From assembly GCA_040753915.1 (NCBI GenBank), contig JBFMDN010000071.1, positions 1 to 28,038 of the forward strand: a stretch of DNA of 28,038 bases, given 5' to 3'. Position 1 is the first letter of the stretch. Each line of letters starts with the position of its first letter. Both the position numbers and the translations under genes were made by a program. Shown here one piece after another: positions 7,762-15,917 of the stretch. This DNA is from JBFMDN01 sp040753915 (lineage in GTDB: Bacteria > Desulfobacterota > Desulfomonilia > Desulfomonilales > Desulfomonilaceae). The notes beneath the pieces are model-generated. The model ran no database searches, was not told the DNA's origin, and worked only from the letters and a program-made list of their open reading frames with translations.

Positions 7762-8751
7762 ATGAAGAGAACTATTCCGACAGAGCCGGTGGCATGCGAC
7801 CTGTGTGGGGCTGAGGATCAGGATCTCCTGTACACGCGCCTGGATCCCGTCACCGGCCAAGAATTCCACCTGGTGGAGTGCAGATGCGGCATGGCCTTCG
7901 TCAACCCCATGCCGGTGGACCACGCCATTCCCGCTCTCTACCCCTCGGACTACTTGAAGGACAAACACGGAATGACCTCCCTGTACAGGGGTATGCTGAA
8001 GTTTCTGCCAAGAGGCGGAGGCAAGCTCGTGGACATTGGCTGCGGACGGGGGGATTTCATCCGGTACGCTGCCGGTCACGGCTGGCAGGTGGAAGGGATA
8101 GACCTGCTGGCCTGGGACACTCCCGAGGACGTCCCCATACGGGTCGGGGATTTCACTCGTATGGCCCTCCCAGAGCGGCATTACGACGTCATTACCGCTT
8201 GGGCAATTCTCGAGCATGTGAAACGACCGTCCCTTTTCTTTGAGAAAGCGTCAGCCCTGCTAAAGGATTCGGGCCGATTTGTATTTCTGGTTCCCAACTT
8301 CAGCGCTCCCGGAATGCGATGGAGTTGCACGGAGGACGTTCCCCGGCATCTGCATCTCTTCACTCCCAAAGCGGTGCGAGCCTACCTGCACAGGTTCGGG
8401 ATGGAAGCGGAGGCCATCCATCATTCAAGCTCCCTGTATACCGCGTATCCCTTCGGTCTTCTCAGACATTGTGCCCTGCGCATTCGTGGTAGGGAAACCC
8501 GGTGCCAGCGCTACGAAAATCGGTCGGTCGTCCTGCTCAGAAACCGACAGATCAATGGGAACTTGAAGACATGGTTACGGGAGGTAGTTGAATCGGTGGG
8601 CCCTGTAGACCTTTTCCTCGATACTCTGGACCTGCTTCTCGGCATCACTGTGGCGACCATTTCCCGAGCGCTGGGGAACTATGGGGTCATCACGGTGATA
8701 GCGAGGCCTTGCGGGCAAAAAAAAAGCAATCCTGATGAGGAGGATTGCTAA
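7762..8751 (+). CDS. Class I SAM-dependent methyltransferase with N-terminal Cys pairs
   Basis: A 329-residue protein. An N-terminal CDLC (Cys12/15) and CRC (Cys40/42) probably form a zinc knuckle, as in methyltransferases that act on sugars and surface polysaccharides. SAM motif I is LVDIGCGRGDF with Asp91, followed by WAILEHV, the usual post-III motif. The C-terminal 80 residues carry hydrophobic stretches (LDTLDLLLGITVATI), which might contact membrane. The substrate is unknown. ATG at 7762 is preferred over TTG at 7753; neither has a good ribosome binding site. The last 12 codons overlap a hairpin that works as a terminator on the other strand. Confidence 0.88.
   Translation: MKRTIPTEPVACDLCGAEDQDLLYTRLDPVTGQEFHLVECRCGMAFVNPMPVDHAIPALYPSDYLKDKHGMTSLYRGMLKFLPRGGGKLVDIGCGRGDFIRYAAGHGWQVEGIDLLAWDTPEDVPIRVGDFTRMALPERHYDVITAWAILEHVKRPSLFFEKASALLKDSGRFVFLVPNFSAPGMRWSCTEDVPRHLHLFTPKAVRAYLHRFGMEAEAIHHSSSLYTAYPFGLLRHCALRIRGRETRCQRYENRSVVLLRNRQINGNLKTWLREVVESVGPVDLFLDTLDLLLGITVATISRALGNYGVITVIARPCGQKKSNPDEEDC
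8717..8748 (-). terminator. Rho-independent terminator embedded in the methyltransferase 3' end
   Basis: On the minus strand, GCAATCCT pairs with AGGATTGC over a seven-base loop and is followed by nine T residues. It would end leftward transcripts from rsmB or from an unannotated RNA in 8752-9170. The same bases encode the last residues of the plus-strand methyltransferase; on that strand there is no U tract. Confidence 0.8.
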
Positions 8752-9170
8752 GAGGGTATGGTTAGGAGTCGTTGTTCGCTTTTTCTGTAGCAACTCGCGT
8801 GCCAAGAACCTAATACATCGAAATTATTGGCTGCCACCGAAGATTCACGAAAACTCCACCCAAAATCGCGCATATTTTTTTCGCATCTCACCGAGAATCA
8901 TCACGCATCGCGAGAATTTTTTTCGCACCCCTAGCAAGCTGCTGTCAGCGGAGTCTTCGGAGCCGCAAGACTCGCGACACCGGCAACATGGTCGACGAAT
9001 TCCTGGGGCGCGGCACCTCCGTTCAGCGGCCATGTTACGTAACGGCATCAGATTACAGGGACTTGCCGGGAATTCGCATACCACGTTTTTCAATTGGGCG
9101 GTCGTTTCAAAGTTGCGCGGTCGGAACCAGGGGTCTGTCAGAACCACTGGCTGATCCACCGGATATGGCT
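8752..9170. other. 420-bp region between convergent genes, possible 3' UTR or small RNA
   Basis: The region lies between the methyltransferase stop and the rsmB stop. Two copies of ATTTTTTTCGCA (8874-8885 and 8916-8927) lie 42 bases apart, about four helical turns. Leftward transcripts would cross it and stop at 8717. A minus-strand ORF (8845-9159) covers part of it but has no protein signature. Confidence 0.4.
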
Positions 9171-10523
9171 TTAGAGCTTCAAAAATCGAGCTGCGAAAAA
9201 ACCATCCACCCGCTCTGTCTCATGAGGAGGAAACGTGGAAAAAAACCCGCGTCCGGTCACGAAGCGCGGAGAAGGGACTTCAGAGGGTTGAATGCGATCA
9301 ACTGCATAATCCTGAGCAACGTTCAGAAATTTCTCTACAACCTCAACGGTCTCTTCGGCGGTGACCGTGCAGACAGAATACAAGAGCTTTCCGCCCGGCT
9401 TCAGGATCTTGGCTACGCGCAGGAGCATTTCGAGCTGGGTTTCGGCGAAATTGCCGGGATCTTCCGGCTGAGCTCGATACTTGGCATCAGGATTGTGGCG
9501 AAGCACCCCGAGATTCGTGCAGGGAGCATCCAAGAGGATGCGATCGAAAAGCCCAAGACCCTGCAGGTCTTCCCATTTTCGAGCGTCTCCGATAACGAAT
9601 CTCACGTTCTCGACGCCCAAGCGCGTGAGATTTTTCCGAGCTTCTTCCAGTCTCGAAGGGTGGGAATCCATCGCGACAATCTGCGCGCGGTTGTCAGCGA
9701 GCGCGGCCACGTGCCCGGTTTTACCTCCCGGCGCCGCGCACGCGTCAAGGACTCTGTCTCCCGGCTTCACCCCGATCAGCGGAGCAATCATCTGGGACGC
9801 GCTATCCTGAACCGCGAAGAGGCCGGCTTCAAAGCTTGAAATTCGATGGACTGGCCGCCGGGGGGCTAACTGGAGAGCGTCGGGGTCAGGAATTGTCGGC
9901 GTCGCGTCTACCCCCTCTGATCGAAGCAAGGCCAGCAGAGTGTCACGGCTCGTTTTCAGCGAATTCGCCCGTACAACGAGCATTGCTCTCGAATTGTTAT
10001 GCGAGAGTATGGCACGCGTCACATCTGGCCCCCAATCCGAGAGCCAGCGTTCCACCAACCATCGGGGATGCGAGTAGTGCGTGGCCAGCGACTCTGCCGA
10101 CTCTCCGGGAGTTGGATCCACCCGATCCCAGGAACGTAACGCGTTGCGGAGCACCGCATTAGCCAGCGAAGCGGTTCGCACATCAAAATGCTGTCGCGCT
10201 TGGCTCACCGCGTCGTTGACCGCTGCATGCACAGGGACACGGTCAAGGAACGCTATCTGGTACAGGGCCAGTCGCAGGATTTCTCTGAATTGCGGTCTCA
10301 ACTTCTTGCGCGGCTCCGACAAACAGCGCTGTATGATTGTGTCCAGCCTTTGACGCCACCTGAGCACTCCGTACGCCAGCTCCGTAGCAAGTCCCCGGTC
10401 TTCGGGACTGAGATCCATAGAATCAAGAACCCAGCCAAGCGCCTCCTCAACGAACACGCCGGTGCGTACCGTATTCAAGGCCGCGAGGGCAGCATTTCTG
10501 GCTGGAGAGACTCTCGAGGCCAT
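9171..10523 (-). CDS. rsmB: 16S rRNA (cytosine-967-C5)-methyltransferase RsmB
   Basis: A 450-residue RNA methyltransferase. The N-terminal NusB-like RNA-binding domain spans about residues 5-135 (SPARNAALAALNTV onward). The Rossmann domain carries DACAAPGGKT at 260-269 for SAM, LDAPCTNLGVLRHNPD with Cys335, and LLYSVCTVT with the nucleophile Cys385. It methylates C967 of 16S rRNA during 30S assembly. ATG at 10523 fits the family N-terminus and follows AAAAGGA closely. A GTG at 10640, 12 bases after the htpX stop, would add 39 residues without conserved features. It is last in the def-fmt-htpX-rsmB series. Confidence 0.95.
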   Translation of the reverse strand: MASRVSPARNAALAALNTVRTGVFVEEALGWVLDSMDLSPEDRGLATELAYGVLRWRQRLDTIIQRCLSEPRKKLRPQFREILRLALYQIAFLDRVPVHAAVNDAVSQARQHFDVRTASLANAVLRNALRSWDRVDPTPGESAESLATHYSHPRWLVERWLSDWGPDVTRAILSHNNSRAMLVVRANSLKTSRDTLLALLRSEGVDATPTIPDPDALQLAPRRPVHRISSFEAGLFAVQDSASQMIAPLIGVKPGDRVLDACAAPGGKTGHVAALADNRAQIVAMDSHPSRLEEARKNLTRLGVENVRFVIGDARKWEDLQGLGLFDRILLDAPCTNLGVLRHNPDAKYRAQPEDPGNFAETQLEMLLRVAKILKPGGKLLYSVCTVTAEETVEVVEKFLNVAQDYAVDRIQPSEVPSPRFVTGRGFFSTFPPHETERVDGFFAARFLKL

Positions 10524-10652
10524 ATTCCTTTTCGTAGATAGCGAGGCCCCCGTAAGGGGATGCTTCGGGGAGGGTGCCGAAACGGAAGGCGAACCCTCTC
10601 TCCCTGTCCACCACAGGCACAGGAAGAGAGGAATGTCCACTACGGATGAAAA

Positions 10653-11489
10653 TCAGTACCCGGCCATTTCCTGAAGACGGGCGATCCTCTCTTCAATGGG
10701 GGGATGGGTGGAGAAGAGGTTCGACATCATCCCTCCTATTGCCGGATGTACGATGAACATATGGGCAGTGGCCTGGTTCGCGTGCATCGGGATCGCCTCC
10801 GAACCACGGCGGAGCTTGTCCAACGCGCTGGCCAGCCAAAGAGGATTTTGGCAGATATGGGCTCCGGTCGCATCAGCCATGTACTCCCTGGAGCGAGAAA
10901 TCGCCATTTGTACGATCATCGCGGCGATTGGAGCCAGGATCATCATGAGCAGCATGCCCACGAAGGAGCTTCCCCCCTCCTCGTCATCGGAGCGGCCGCC
11001 GAAAAGGAACCCGAATTGAGCGAGGTACGTGATGGCTGCACCGATGGTCGCGGCCACAGTCTGGATCAGGATATCCCTGTTCTTCACGTGAGCGAGCTCG
11101 TGGGCAAGGACCCCTGCCAGCTCCTCCCATGAGAGAAGCCTCAATATGCCCTGCGTGACCGCCACGGCCGCGTGGGACGGATTTCGTCCCGTGGCAAAGG
11201 CATTGGGCGATTCGTCGGGTATGATGTAGAGCTTCGGCATGGGAAGACCCGCTTGGGTTGCCAGGTTGTGCACCAACCGATACAGATCCGGTGCCTCGGC
11301 TTCTGTGACTTCCTGAGCCCTGTACATGCTCAACACGATCTTGTCGCTAAACCAATAGCTCCCGAAGTTCATCACAATCGCAAAGACGAGAGCTATGGTG
11401 GCGCCTTGCTTACCCCCGATGTAGCCGCCAATCAAGACGAGCATCACTGCCAGGCCCGTCAACAAAAGTAAGGTCTTGATCTGATTCAT
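10653..11489 (-). CDS. htpX: Membrane zinc protease HtpX
   Basis: A 278-residue M48 metalloprotease of the inner membrane, involved in quality control of membrane proteins. Two N-terminal membrane helices (about 5-25 and 29-46) precede the zinc motif HELAH (His130, Glu131, His134). The third ligand is Glu202 in SREYMADATGA. Two more hydrophobic segments lie around 142-165 and 178-196. The protein ends with the usual STHPPIEERIARL motif. Its length is normal for the family. It is inserted between fmt and rsmB on the same strand, 64 bases after fmt. Confidence 0.96.
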   Translation of the reverse strand: MNQIKTLLLLTGLAVMLVLIGGYIGGKQGATIALVFAIVMNFGSYWFSDKIVLSMYRAQEVTEAEAPDLYRLVHNLATQAGLPMPKLYIIPDESPNAFATGRNPSHAAVAVTQGILRLLSWEELAGVLAHELAHVKNRDILIQTVAATIGAAITYLAQFGFLFGGRSDDEEGGSSFVGMLLMMILAPIAAMIVQMAISRSREYMADATGAHICQNPLWLASALDKLRRGSEAIPMHANQATAHMFIVHPAIGGMMSNLFSTHPPIEERIARLQEMAGY

Positions 11490-11553
11490 AGTGTTCTCCG
11501 ATTATGCTCCTGAATCGTGTCTTTTCGTGAGGTGTCTCTCCGACGTTGGAGAG

Positions 11554-12480
11554 TCATGCGAATTTTTTTCCCACCTCAATTTTCCGCCCCATGGCAAACT
11601 CACGCGCATGGAGACGTCTCTTCCCGGGCGCCTGCAACTCTTCGAGCACGAGAAAACCGTGTCCCGTGCCTACCACAATGCCGTTGTCCCTCACCGCCTC
11701 GATCCGCCCGGGGACACCATCCCCCTTCTCAGGGGAAGCTTTCCATACCTTCAGGGTTTCTCCATCCAGCTCCAGGAACGCGCCCGGCCACGGATTCACC
11801 GCCCGGACCAGGCGACTCAGATATTCCGCGTCCTCCTCCCACTGGATGCGGCCATCCCTCTTTGAAAGCAATCGAGAGTACGTTGCTCGTGAGTGATCCT
11901 GCGGCACGGGCTGAAGGGTTCCTGTGGCCAGTCCCTTGAGCGTTTCGACCACCAGATCCGCGCCGGGTTCCATAATCTTGTCATGCAGGGTGCCCGCAGT
12001 ATCATCAGGATCTATGGGGATGGCGTGCTGGAGAAGGATACCGCCAGTATCCATTCCCTCATCCATGGCAATGGTCGTGACCCCCGTTACTGCATCGCCT
12101 GCGAGGATCGCCGAGGAAATCGGCGCAGCACCCCTGTGCCTCGGTAGGAGGGACGCATGCAAGTTCACGCATCCCATGCGCGGCAACTCCAAAATGGTGC
12201 GAGGAAGAATCTTGCCGTAAGCAACGACGACAGCGACGTCCCCGTTCCATTCCTTCAGCACGTCAACCGTGTCCTGGGAGGAAAGAGTCTTCGGTTCTTT
12301 CACCGGAAGTCCCATCGAGAGAGCCGCTGCCTTGACTTCTGTCGGGACCGGCTTTCTCCCCCTTCCCTTCGGTTTGTCCGGTTGCGTAAAAACTCCGACA
12401 ACCTGAAACCGTCTGTGCAGAGCCTTGAGCGTCGGAACCGCAAAGCTTGGCGATCCCATAAACACCACCCGAAGACTCAA
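11554..12480 (-). CDS. fmt: Methionyl-tRNA formyltransferase
   Basis: A 308-residue enzyme that formylates initiator Met-tRNA with 10-formyl-tetrahydrofolate. The catalytic domain has VVFMGSPSFAVPTL at the N-terminus, NLHASLLPRHRGAAPI with Asn107 and His109, and the conserved Asp144 in MDEGMDTGG. The C-terminal domain starts near residue 205. The start is TTG at 12480: GGAGGG lies just upstream, and the TTG overlaps the def stop codon as TTGA. Translational coupling with peptide deformylase is therefore very likely and fits their shared job in handling the formyl group. Confidence 0.97.
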   Translation of the reverse strand: MSLRVVFMGSPSFAVPTLKALHRRFQVVGVFTQPDKPKGRGRKPVPTEVKAAALSMGLPVKEPKTLSSQDTVDVLKEWNGDVAVVVAYGKILPRTILELPRMGCVNLHASLLPRHRGAAPISSAILAGDAVTGVTTIAMDEGMDTGGILLQHAIPIDPDDTAGTLHDKIMEPGADLVVETLKGLATGTLQPVPQDHSRATYSRLLSKRDGRIQWEEDAEYLSRLVRAVNPWPGAFLELDGETLKVWKASPEKGDGVPGRIEAVRDNGIVVGTGHGFLVLEELQAPGKRRLHAREFAMGRKIEVGKKFA

Positions 12481-13001
12481 CTCGCCCTCCTTCCCTTCTT
12501 CTTCAGGCGCCTGCGATAGAGGTTCCGTTTCAGGGCAGATGCATGTTCCAGAAGGGTCGTCCCATCGAGATGATCGATCTCGTGCTGAAATACCCGCGCG
12601 AGAAGCCCTTCAGCCTCTATTTTTACTGGCTTCCCATCCAGACTCACCCCTTCCACTCGTACGCACTGGGAGCGAGCGACCTCCACGTTAAAGTCCGGCA
12701 CGCTCAAACAACCCTCTTCCATTATCTCCTCACCTTCGCAGGTGGTGATACGCGGGTTGAGAACGATGATTGGATTCTTCTTCTTGTCTTTGGGCTCGGC
12801 GTACGCGTACTGCACGTCGACAACCACGAGGCGCACTGGCTCGCCAACCTGATTCGCGGCCAGCCCTATCCCCGGCGCCTGGTACATGGTGTCGGCCATG
12901 TCGTACGCGAGCTTCCGCACGTATTCATCAATCTCTTCAATCTCCCGGGCCTTCGTATTCAGGACCTCATGGGGGACGACCACAATCGGCCGCACTGCCA
13001 T
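12477..13001 (-). CDS. def: Peptide deformylase
   Basis: A 174-residue metalloenzyme that removes the formyl group from nascent proteins. All three family motifs are intact: GIGLAANQVG (44-53), EGCLSV with metal-ligand Cys98, and QHEIDH with His140, Glu141 and His144. The C-terminus is very basic (RNLYRRRLKKKGRR), as expected for ribosome contact. ATG at 13001 has AGAGG nine bases upstream; an ATG at 13028 in the same frame has none. The stop overlaps the fmt start. Confidence 0.96.
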   Translation of the reverse strand: MAVRPIVVVPHEVLNTKAREIEEIDEYVRKLAYDMADTMYQAPGIGLAANQVGEPVRLVVVDVQYAYAEPKDKKKNPIIVLNPRITTCEGEEIMEEGCLSVPDFNVEVARSQCVRVEGVSLDGKPVKIEAEGLLARVFQHEIDHLDGTTLLEHASALKRNLYRRRLKKKGRRAS

Positions 13002-13180
13002 GGCCACATTCCTCTCTTTCCTTTTCATTGAATATGTCTATACCCTGGGTTCCCTGTCAAGATGGTCCGAACAGGCGACACAATTTCTCACTGTCGAGGA
13101 AAGACAAGAAGGGAGAGTTACGGGATACTTCCCCCCGAAAACCTCGGGTCACGTACCAGTGCGATACGCAAATCTACGTC

Positions 13181-13540
13181 CTACCGAGCACATCCGATCG
13201 GACCGCATGGTGCCGGCGGAGCGCAAGGAGGCGGAGGGCACGGAGGTGGGGGCGCACACTTGTACGCGGCGGGAGTGGGGATCGGCGGACATTGACAGAG
13301 CGTCAGCGGACAAGGGGGAGGACCGACAATCTTACGGGGATAACATCGCGCGGGTGGCACTGGACCGCACATGGTATTCGGTGGGGGTCCCGCGCATGCC
13401 GTCGGCTCTGGGGCTCCGTACGTCAGAGGCGCCATCTCGCACGGGTGGGGAGGCGGCATGTAGGCTCCCGCGCCGCTTGACAAAAGAAAGAGTCCGCAGA
13501 ATGCCAAGAGAATCCCCGCTACGGGCAGGCCCTGTTTCAC
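13181..13540 (-). CDS. Small exported Pro/Cys-rich protein
   Basis: A 119-residue protein with a clear signal peptide: hydrophobic LPVAGILLAFCGLFLLSS, then AGA as the likely cleavage site. The mature part is about one-third proline with many cysteines in CxPP and PPPC contexts. I do not recognise a family; it could be a disulfide-bonded envelope protein. The start is GTG at 13540 with AGAGG six bases upstream, and a promoter-like pair is placed 80-100 bases before it. These signals together make it a likely real gene despite the biased composition. It is 179 bases upstream of def on the same strand. Confidence 0.65.
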   Translation of the reverse strand: MKQGLPVAGILLAFCGLFLLSSGAGAYMPPPHPCEMAPLTYGAPEPTACAGPPPNTMCGPVPPARCYPRKIVGPPPCPLTLCQCPPIPTPAAYKCAPPPPCPPPPCAPPAPCGPIGCAR

Positions 13541-13617
13541 TCCACACCTCTATCTCGGATCCAGAAGAGATCCCGGATTCGGTCTCCATCAACTCTACAG
13601 AAAGATTCGGTGTCTTA

Positions 13618-13646
13618 TAAATACTAGAAGACGAGGTCACCGTCAA
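13618..13646 (-). promoter_or_regulatory. Sigma-70-like promoter for the Pro/Cys-rich protein gene
   Basis: On the minus strand, TTGACG (13646-13641) is followed after 17 bases by TATTTA (13623-13618). The -35 matches consensus at five of six positions and the -10 is weak. Transcription would start near 13610, leaving a leader of about 70 bases. Confidence 0.4.
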
Positions 13647-13846
13647 GGATTTTGAGCTCCACAGCAGGAAGCATTTCATATTTTTTCGAGGTTTTGTGTT
13701 TAGCTGCTGGGTTTCATTGGCGTTTCATGATTTCACTCCATGCGTGGCTCTGTGCCCGCGCGCCCGTGAGAAGCGCAACGCATCGCACTGTGGTTCAGGT
13801 TGAGGGTGCCGGCAACGGCGATGTCGAGAGGAGGGCAGGTTTCAGA

Positions 13847-14042
13847 AAATGTCTCAAAAGCCGGTAGTCCGCGATGATCGTGGCACACCCCCTCACCCTG
13901 CCCCTCCTCCCCCGAAGCAGGGGAGAGGGGATTTTTCCAACTCCCTCTCCCTCTGGGAGAGGATTGGGGTGAGGGTGCCTTTCCACGCATCGACGCTCAA
14001 TCGTGCTACGAGTTTTGGTGTGTCCCGAGTTTTGAGACATTT
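13847..14042. mobile_element. MITE-like element, copy B (complete)
   Basis: A 196-bp element bounded by 13-bp terminal inverted repeats: aaatgtctcaaaa at 13847-13859 and ttttgagacattt at 14030-14042. Inside are an arm with gatgatcgtggcacacc, a core of complementary ccctc/gaggg blocks, and a right arm with atcgtgctacga. It encodes no transposase. It is nearly the same as the copy at 17231-17432, and its left part matches 1-130 in inverse orientation. Confidence 0.75.
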
Positions 14043-14085
14043 CCCGAGATCTCCCCTACCACGGGATTCTCTACGCGAATTCCCC

Positions 14086-14152
14086 GTAGCGCCGGCATCT
14101 TGCCCGTGATCTTTTAACGTTCGAGAAGACACCGGCAAGATGCCGGCGCTAC
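14086..14152. repeat. REP-like large palindrome
   Basis: Two perfect 19-bp inverted arms, 14086-14104 and 14134-14152, with core gccggcatcttgcc, enclose a 29-base loop. One arm (gcaagacgccggtgctacg) recurs with changes at 27687-27705. It starts 44 bases after MITE-like copy B. Confidence 0.75.
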
Positions 14153-14225
14153 GAAATAACGCGATCGGAAGCACTCTTGGACAACAAACCCGAGGGATCG
14201 GACGGCACGGGCGACCGGCAACTTC

Positions 14226-15011
14226 TCAGAGGGCAGCCTTGTAAGCAGACGCAAATGAATCAAGGTGGTCTTCTATGAGCACGGCAGCGTCCCTGCCCTC
14301 GTGCTGCACATCAAACGTGAATTCCAGCACCTTCGTGAGCGTGGCAATCCATTGCCTCGGTCCACTCTCATCGGGAAAAACGGTCCGCTTCATATAGTAA
14401 CGGTTGCGGCGGACCGCTGAATCCTGTCCGAGCGGCGATCGATCCTTCCACTCGAGCATTGTGAGGAGAGACTCCCGTGCGGCAGGCGGGAGGACTGCCG
14501 GCGAACCGATCTCACTTCCGACGCGGTACTCGATGAGCGCGAACAGGGAGACTACGTAGTCCACATCGGTTATCAGCAGTCCGTACAGGTACCAATCTTC
14601 CACAAGAGCGATCACGAGCTCTCTGAGTCTGGGGGGAAGCTCGGTCCACGCAGGGCAGAAGAACGATTTGCATGCAAGGCTCCCGTAGTGACACAGACCC
14701 CTGAGATCCAGGCCGTCGTTGCCTGAGGTTGCCGGGTGGAGCAAACACCCGACAATCCTGGCCTGTGGATCGACGAAGCCCGTGAACTCGCAGACGTGGA
14801 TGTCCTCATCGAGGGGGGATATGCTCTCACTGCGCCGGATCAGCTCTGCAAAGCCCTCGATAGCGTTGGGCGTGCGATCCACGGTGGAAAAGACGGTAGT
14901 GCGATGCCGGAGCCTGCTCTCCAAGATCGGCCTGGTTGCCTCATTCACATTGTACAACCCGCAGCACGCGGCGCAGGATTTTGTACTATCAGGGCGGCAG
15001 ATGTTGATCAT
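14226..15011 (-). CDS. Conserved Cys-rich protein, putative metal binding
   Basis: A 261-residue cytoplasmic protein with no signal peptide. It opens with SCAACCGLYN (Cys13, 16, 17), and a second Cys cluster follows in HVCEFTGF, GCLLHP, GLCHYGSLACKSFFCPAW. This spacing resembles YkgJ-type proteins thought to bind zinc or an iron-sulfur cluster, and I recall similar hypothetical proteins in Desulfobacterota and spirochetes. The C-terminal half is helical and lacks known motifs. ATG at 15011 is preferred because it starts just before the first Cys motif; a TTG at 15062, three bases past the hbd stop, would add 17 residues. It is downstream of hbd on the same strand. Confidence 0.75.
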   Translation of the reverse strand: MINICRPDSTKSCAACCGLYNVNEATRPILESRLRHRTTVFSTVDRTPNAIEGFAELIRRSESISPLDEDIHVCEFTGFVDPQARIVGCLLHPATSGNDGLDLRGLCHYGSLACKSFFCPAWTELPPRLRELVIALVEDWYLYGLLITDVDYVVSLFALIEYRVGSEIGSPAVLPPAARESLLTMLEWKDRSPLGQDSAVRRNRYYMKRTVFPDESGPRQWIATLTKVLEFTFDVQHEGRDAAVLIEDHLDSFASAYKAAL

Positions 15012-15065
15012 CGAACTGCCGCCCGCGGCAGGGAATTTGGCAGAGAGGCGCTTCGGCCCCAACGA

Positions 15066-15917
15066 TCATGCTGAGTAGTCGTAGAAGCCACGGCCCGTCT
15101 TTCTCCCAAGGTGGCCAGCGTCCACATATTTCTTCAAGAGGGGACAGGGGCGATACTTGGGATCGCCAAAGCCTTCGTACAGAACGTTCAGAATTGCGAG
15201 GCACGTATCGAGGCCGATGAAATCTGCCAAGGTAAGCGGCCCCATGGGATGGTTCATCCCCAATTTCATGACTTCGTCGATGGCTTCGGGAGTGCCCACC
15301 CCTTCAAACAGCGCGAACACTGCCTCGTTGATCATTGGCATGAGGACGCGGTTGGAAATGAAGCCCGGGAAGTCCTGGGCAGTCACCGGAATCTTACCAA
15401 ACTTCTTGGCCAGCTCCACCGTAAGATCAGTAGTCTCCTTATCCGTGGCGAGGCCGTTGATTATTTCGACGAGCTTCATGACCGGCACTGGGTTCATGAA
15501 GTGCATACCTATGAATTTTTCCGGCCGCTTCGTAACTGCAGCGAGCTTGGTAATGGAGATGGAAGACGTGTTGCTTGCCAGAATCTTACCCGGGGGAAGG
15601 ACCTCATCGAGCGTGGTGAATACAGCTTTCTTTATTGCCACGTCTTCAAGCACCGCTTCCACCACGAAATCCGCCTTGCTGAAATCAGCCAGATTCGTGC
15701 TGGGGGTAATTCGCCCAAGAATGCCGGATTTCTCTTCCTCGGTCATTTTTCCTTTGGAAACCGCGCGTCCCAGGTTTTTTTCGATTGTGGCCAATCCTCT
15801 GTCTACAAACTCCTGTTTCACGTCGTTCATGATGACCTGCAAGCCTGCAGCGGCAGCCACGTGGGCAATCCCATTGCCCATCTGCCCGGCTCCCACGACT
15901 CCGAACACCTTCACTTC
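15066..15917 (-). CDS. hbd: 3-hydroxybutyryl-CoA dehydrogenase
   Basis: A 283-residue enzyme that interconverts (S)-3-hydroxybutyryl-CoA and acetoacetyl-CoA with NAD(P). It has the N-terminal GAGQMGNGIA nucleotide motif (10-19), ASNTSSISIT at 115-124, and the catalytic pair His140 (GMHFMNPVPVMKLVEI) and Glu152. The helical C-terminal domain ends with GRKTGRGFYDY. Length and motifs match the family. ATG at 15917 has GGAGG five bases upstream; an ATG 15 bases earlier is part of that site. It suits fatty-acid, butyrate or aromatic degradation in an anaerobe, but no other beta-oxidation gene is in the window. Confidence 0.95.
   Translation of the reverse strand, partial: EVKVFGVVGAGQMGNGIAHVAAAAGLQVIMNDVKQEFVDRGLATIEKNLGRAVSKGKMTEEEKSGILGRITPSTNLADFSKADFVVEAVLEDVAIKKAVFTTLDEVLPPGKILASNTSSISITKLAAVTKRPEKFIGMHFMNPVPVMKLVEIINGLATDKETTDLTVELAKKFGKIPVTAQDFPGFISNRVLMPMINEAVFALFEGVGTPEAIDEVMKLGMNHPMGPLTLADFIGLDTCLAILNVLYEGFGDPKYRPCPLLKKYVDAGHLGRKTGRGFYDYSA

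Larger units (their letters stand above)
13541..14225. other. Repeat-rich intergenic region
   Basis: This 685-bp gap holds the promoter at 13618-13646, MITE-like copy B (13847-14042) and a large palindrome (14086-14152). I see no protein-coding gene in it; the short ORFs fall inside the repeats. Confidence 0.6.

Noticed and set aside
8845..9159. 104-residue minus-strand ORF
   Set aside because: No domain or clear ribosome binding site; its R-K-K repeats come from the two T-tracts.
9171..10640. Longer RsmB reading from GTG at 10640
   Set aside because: The extra 39 residues are not like the NusB-like N-terminus of the family and no ribosome binding site precedes the GTG; kept only as an alternative.
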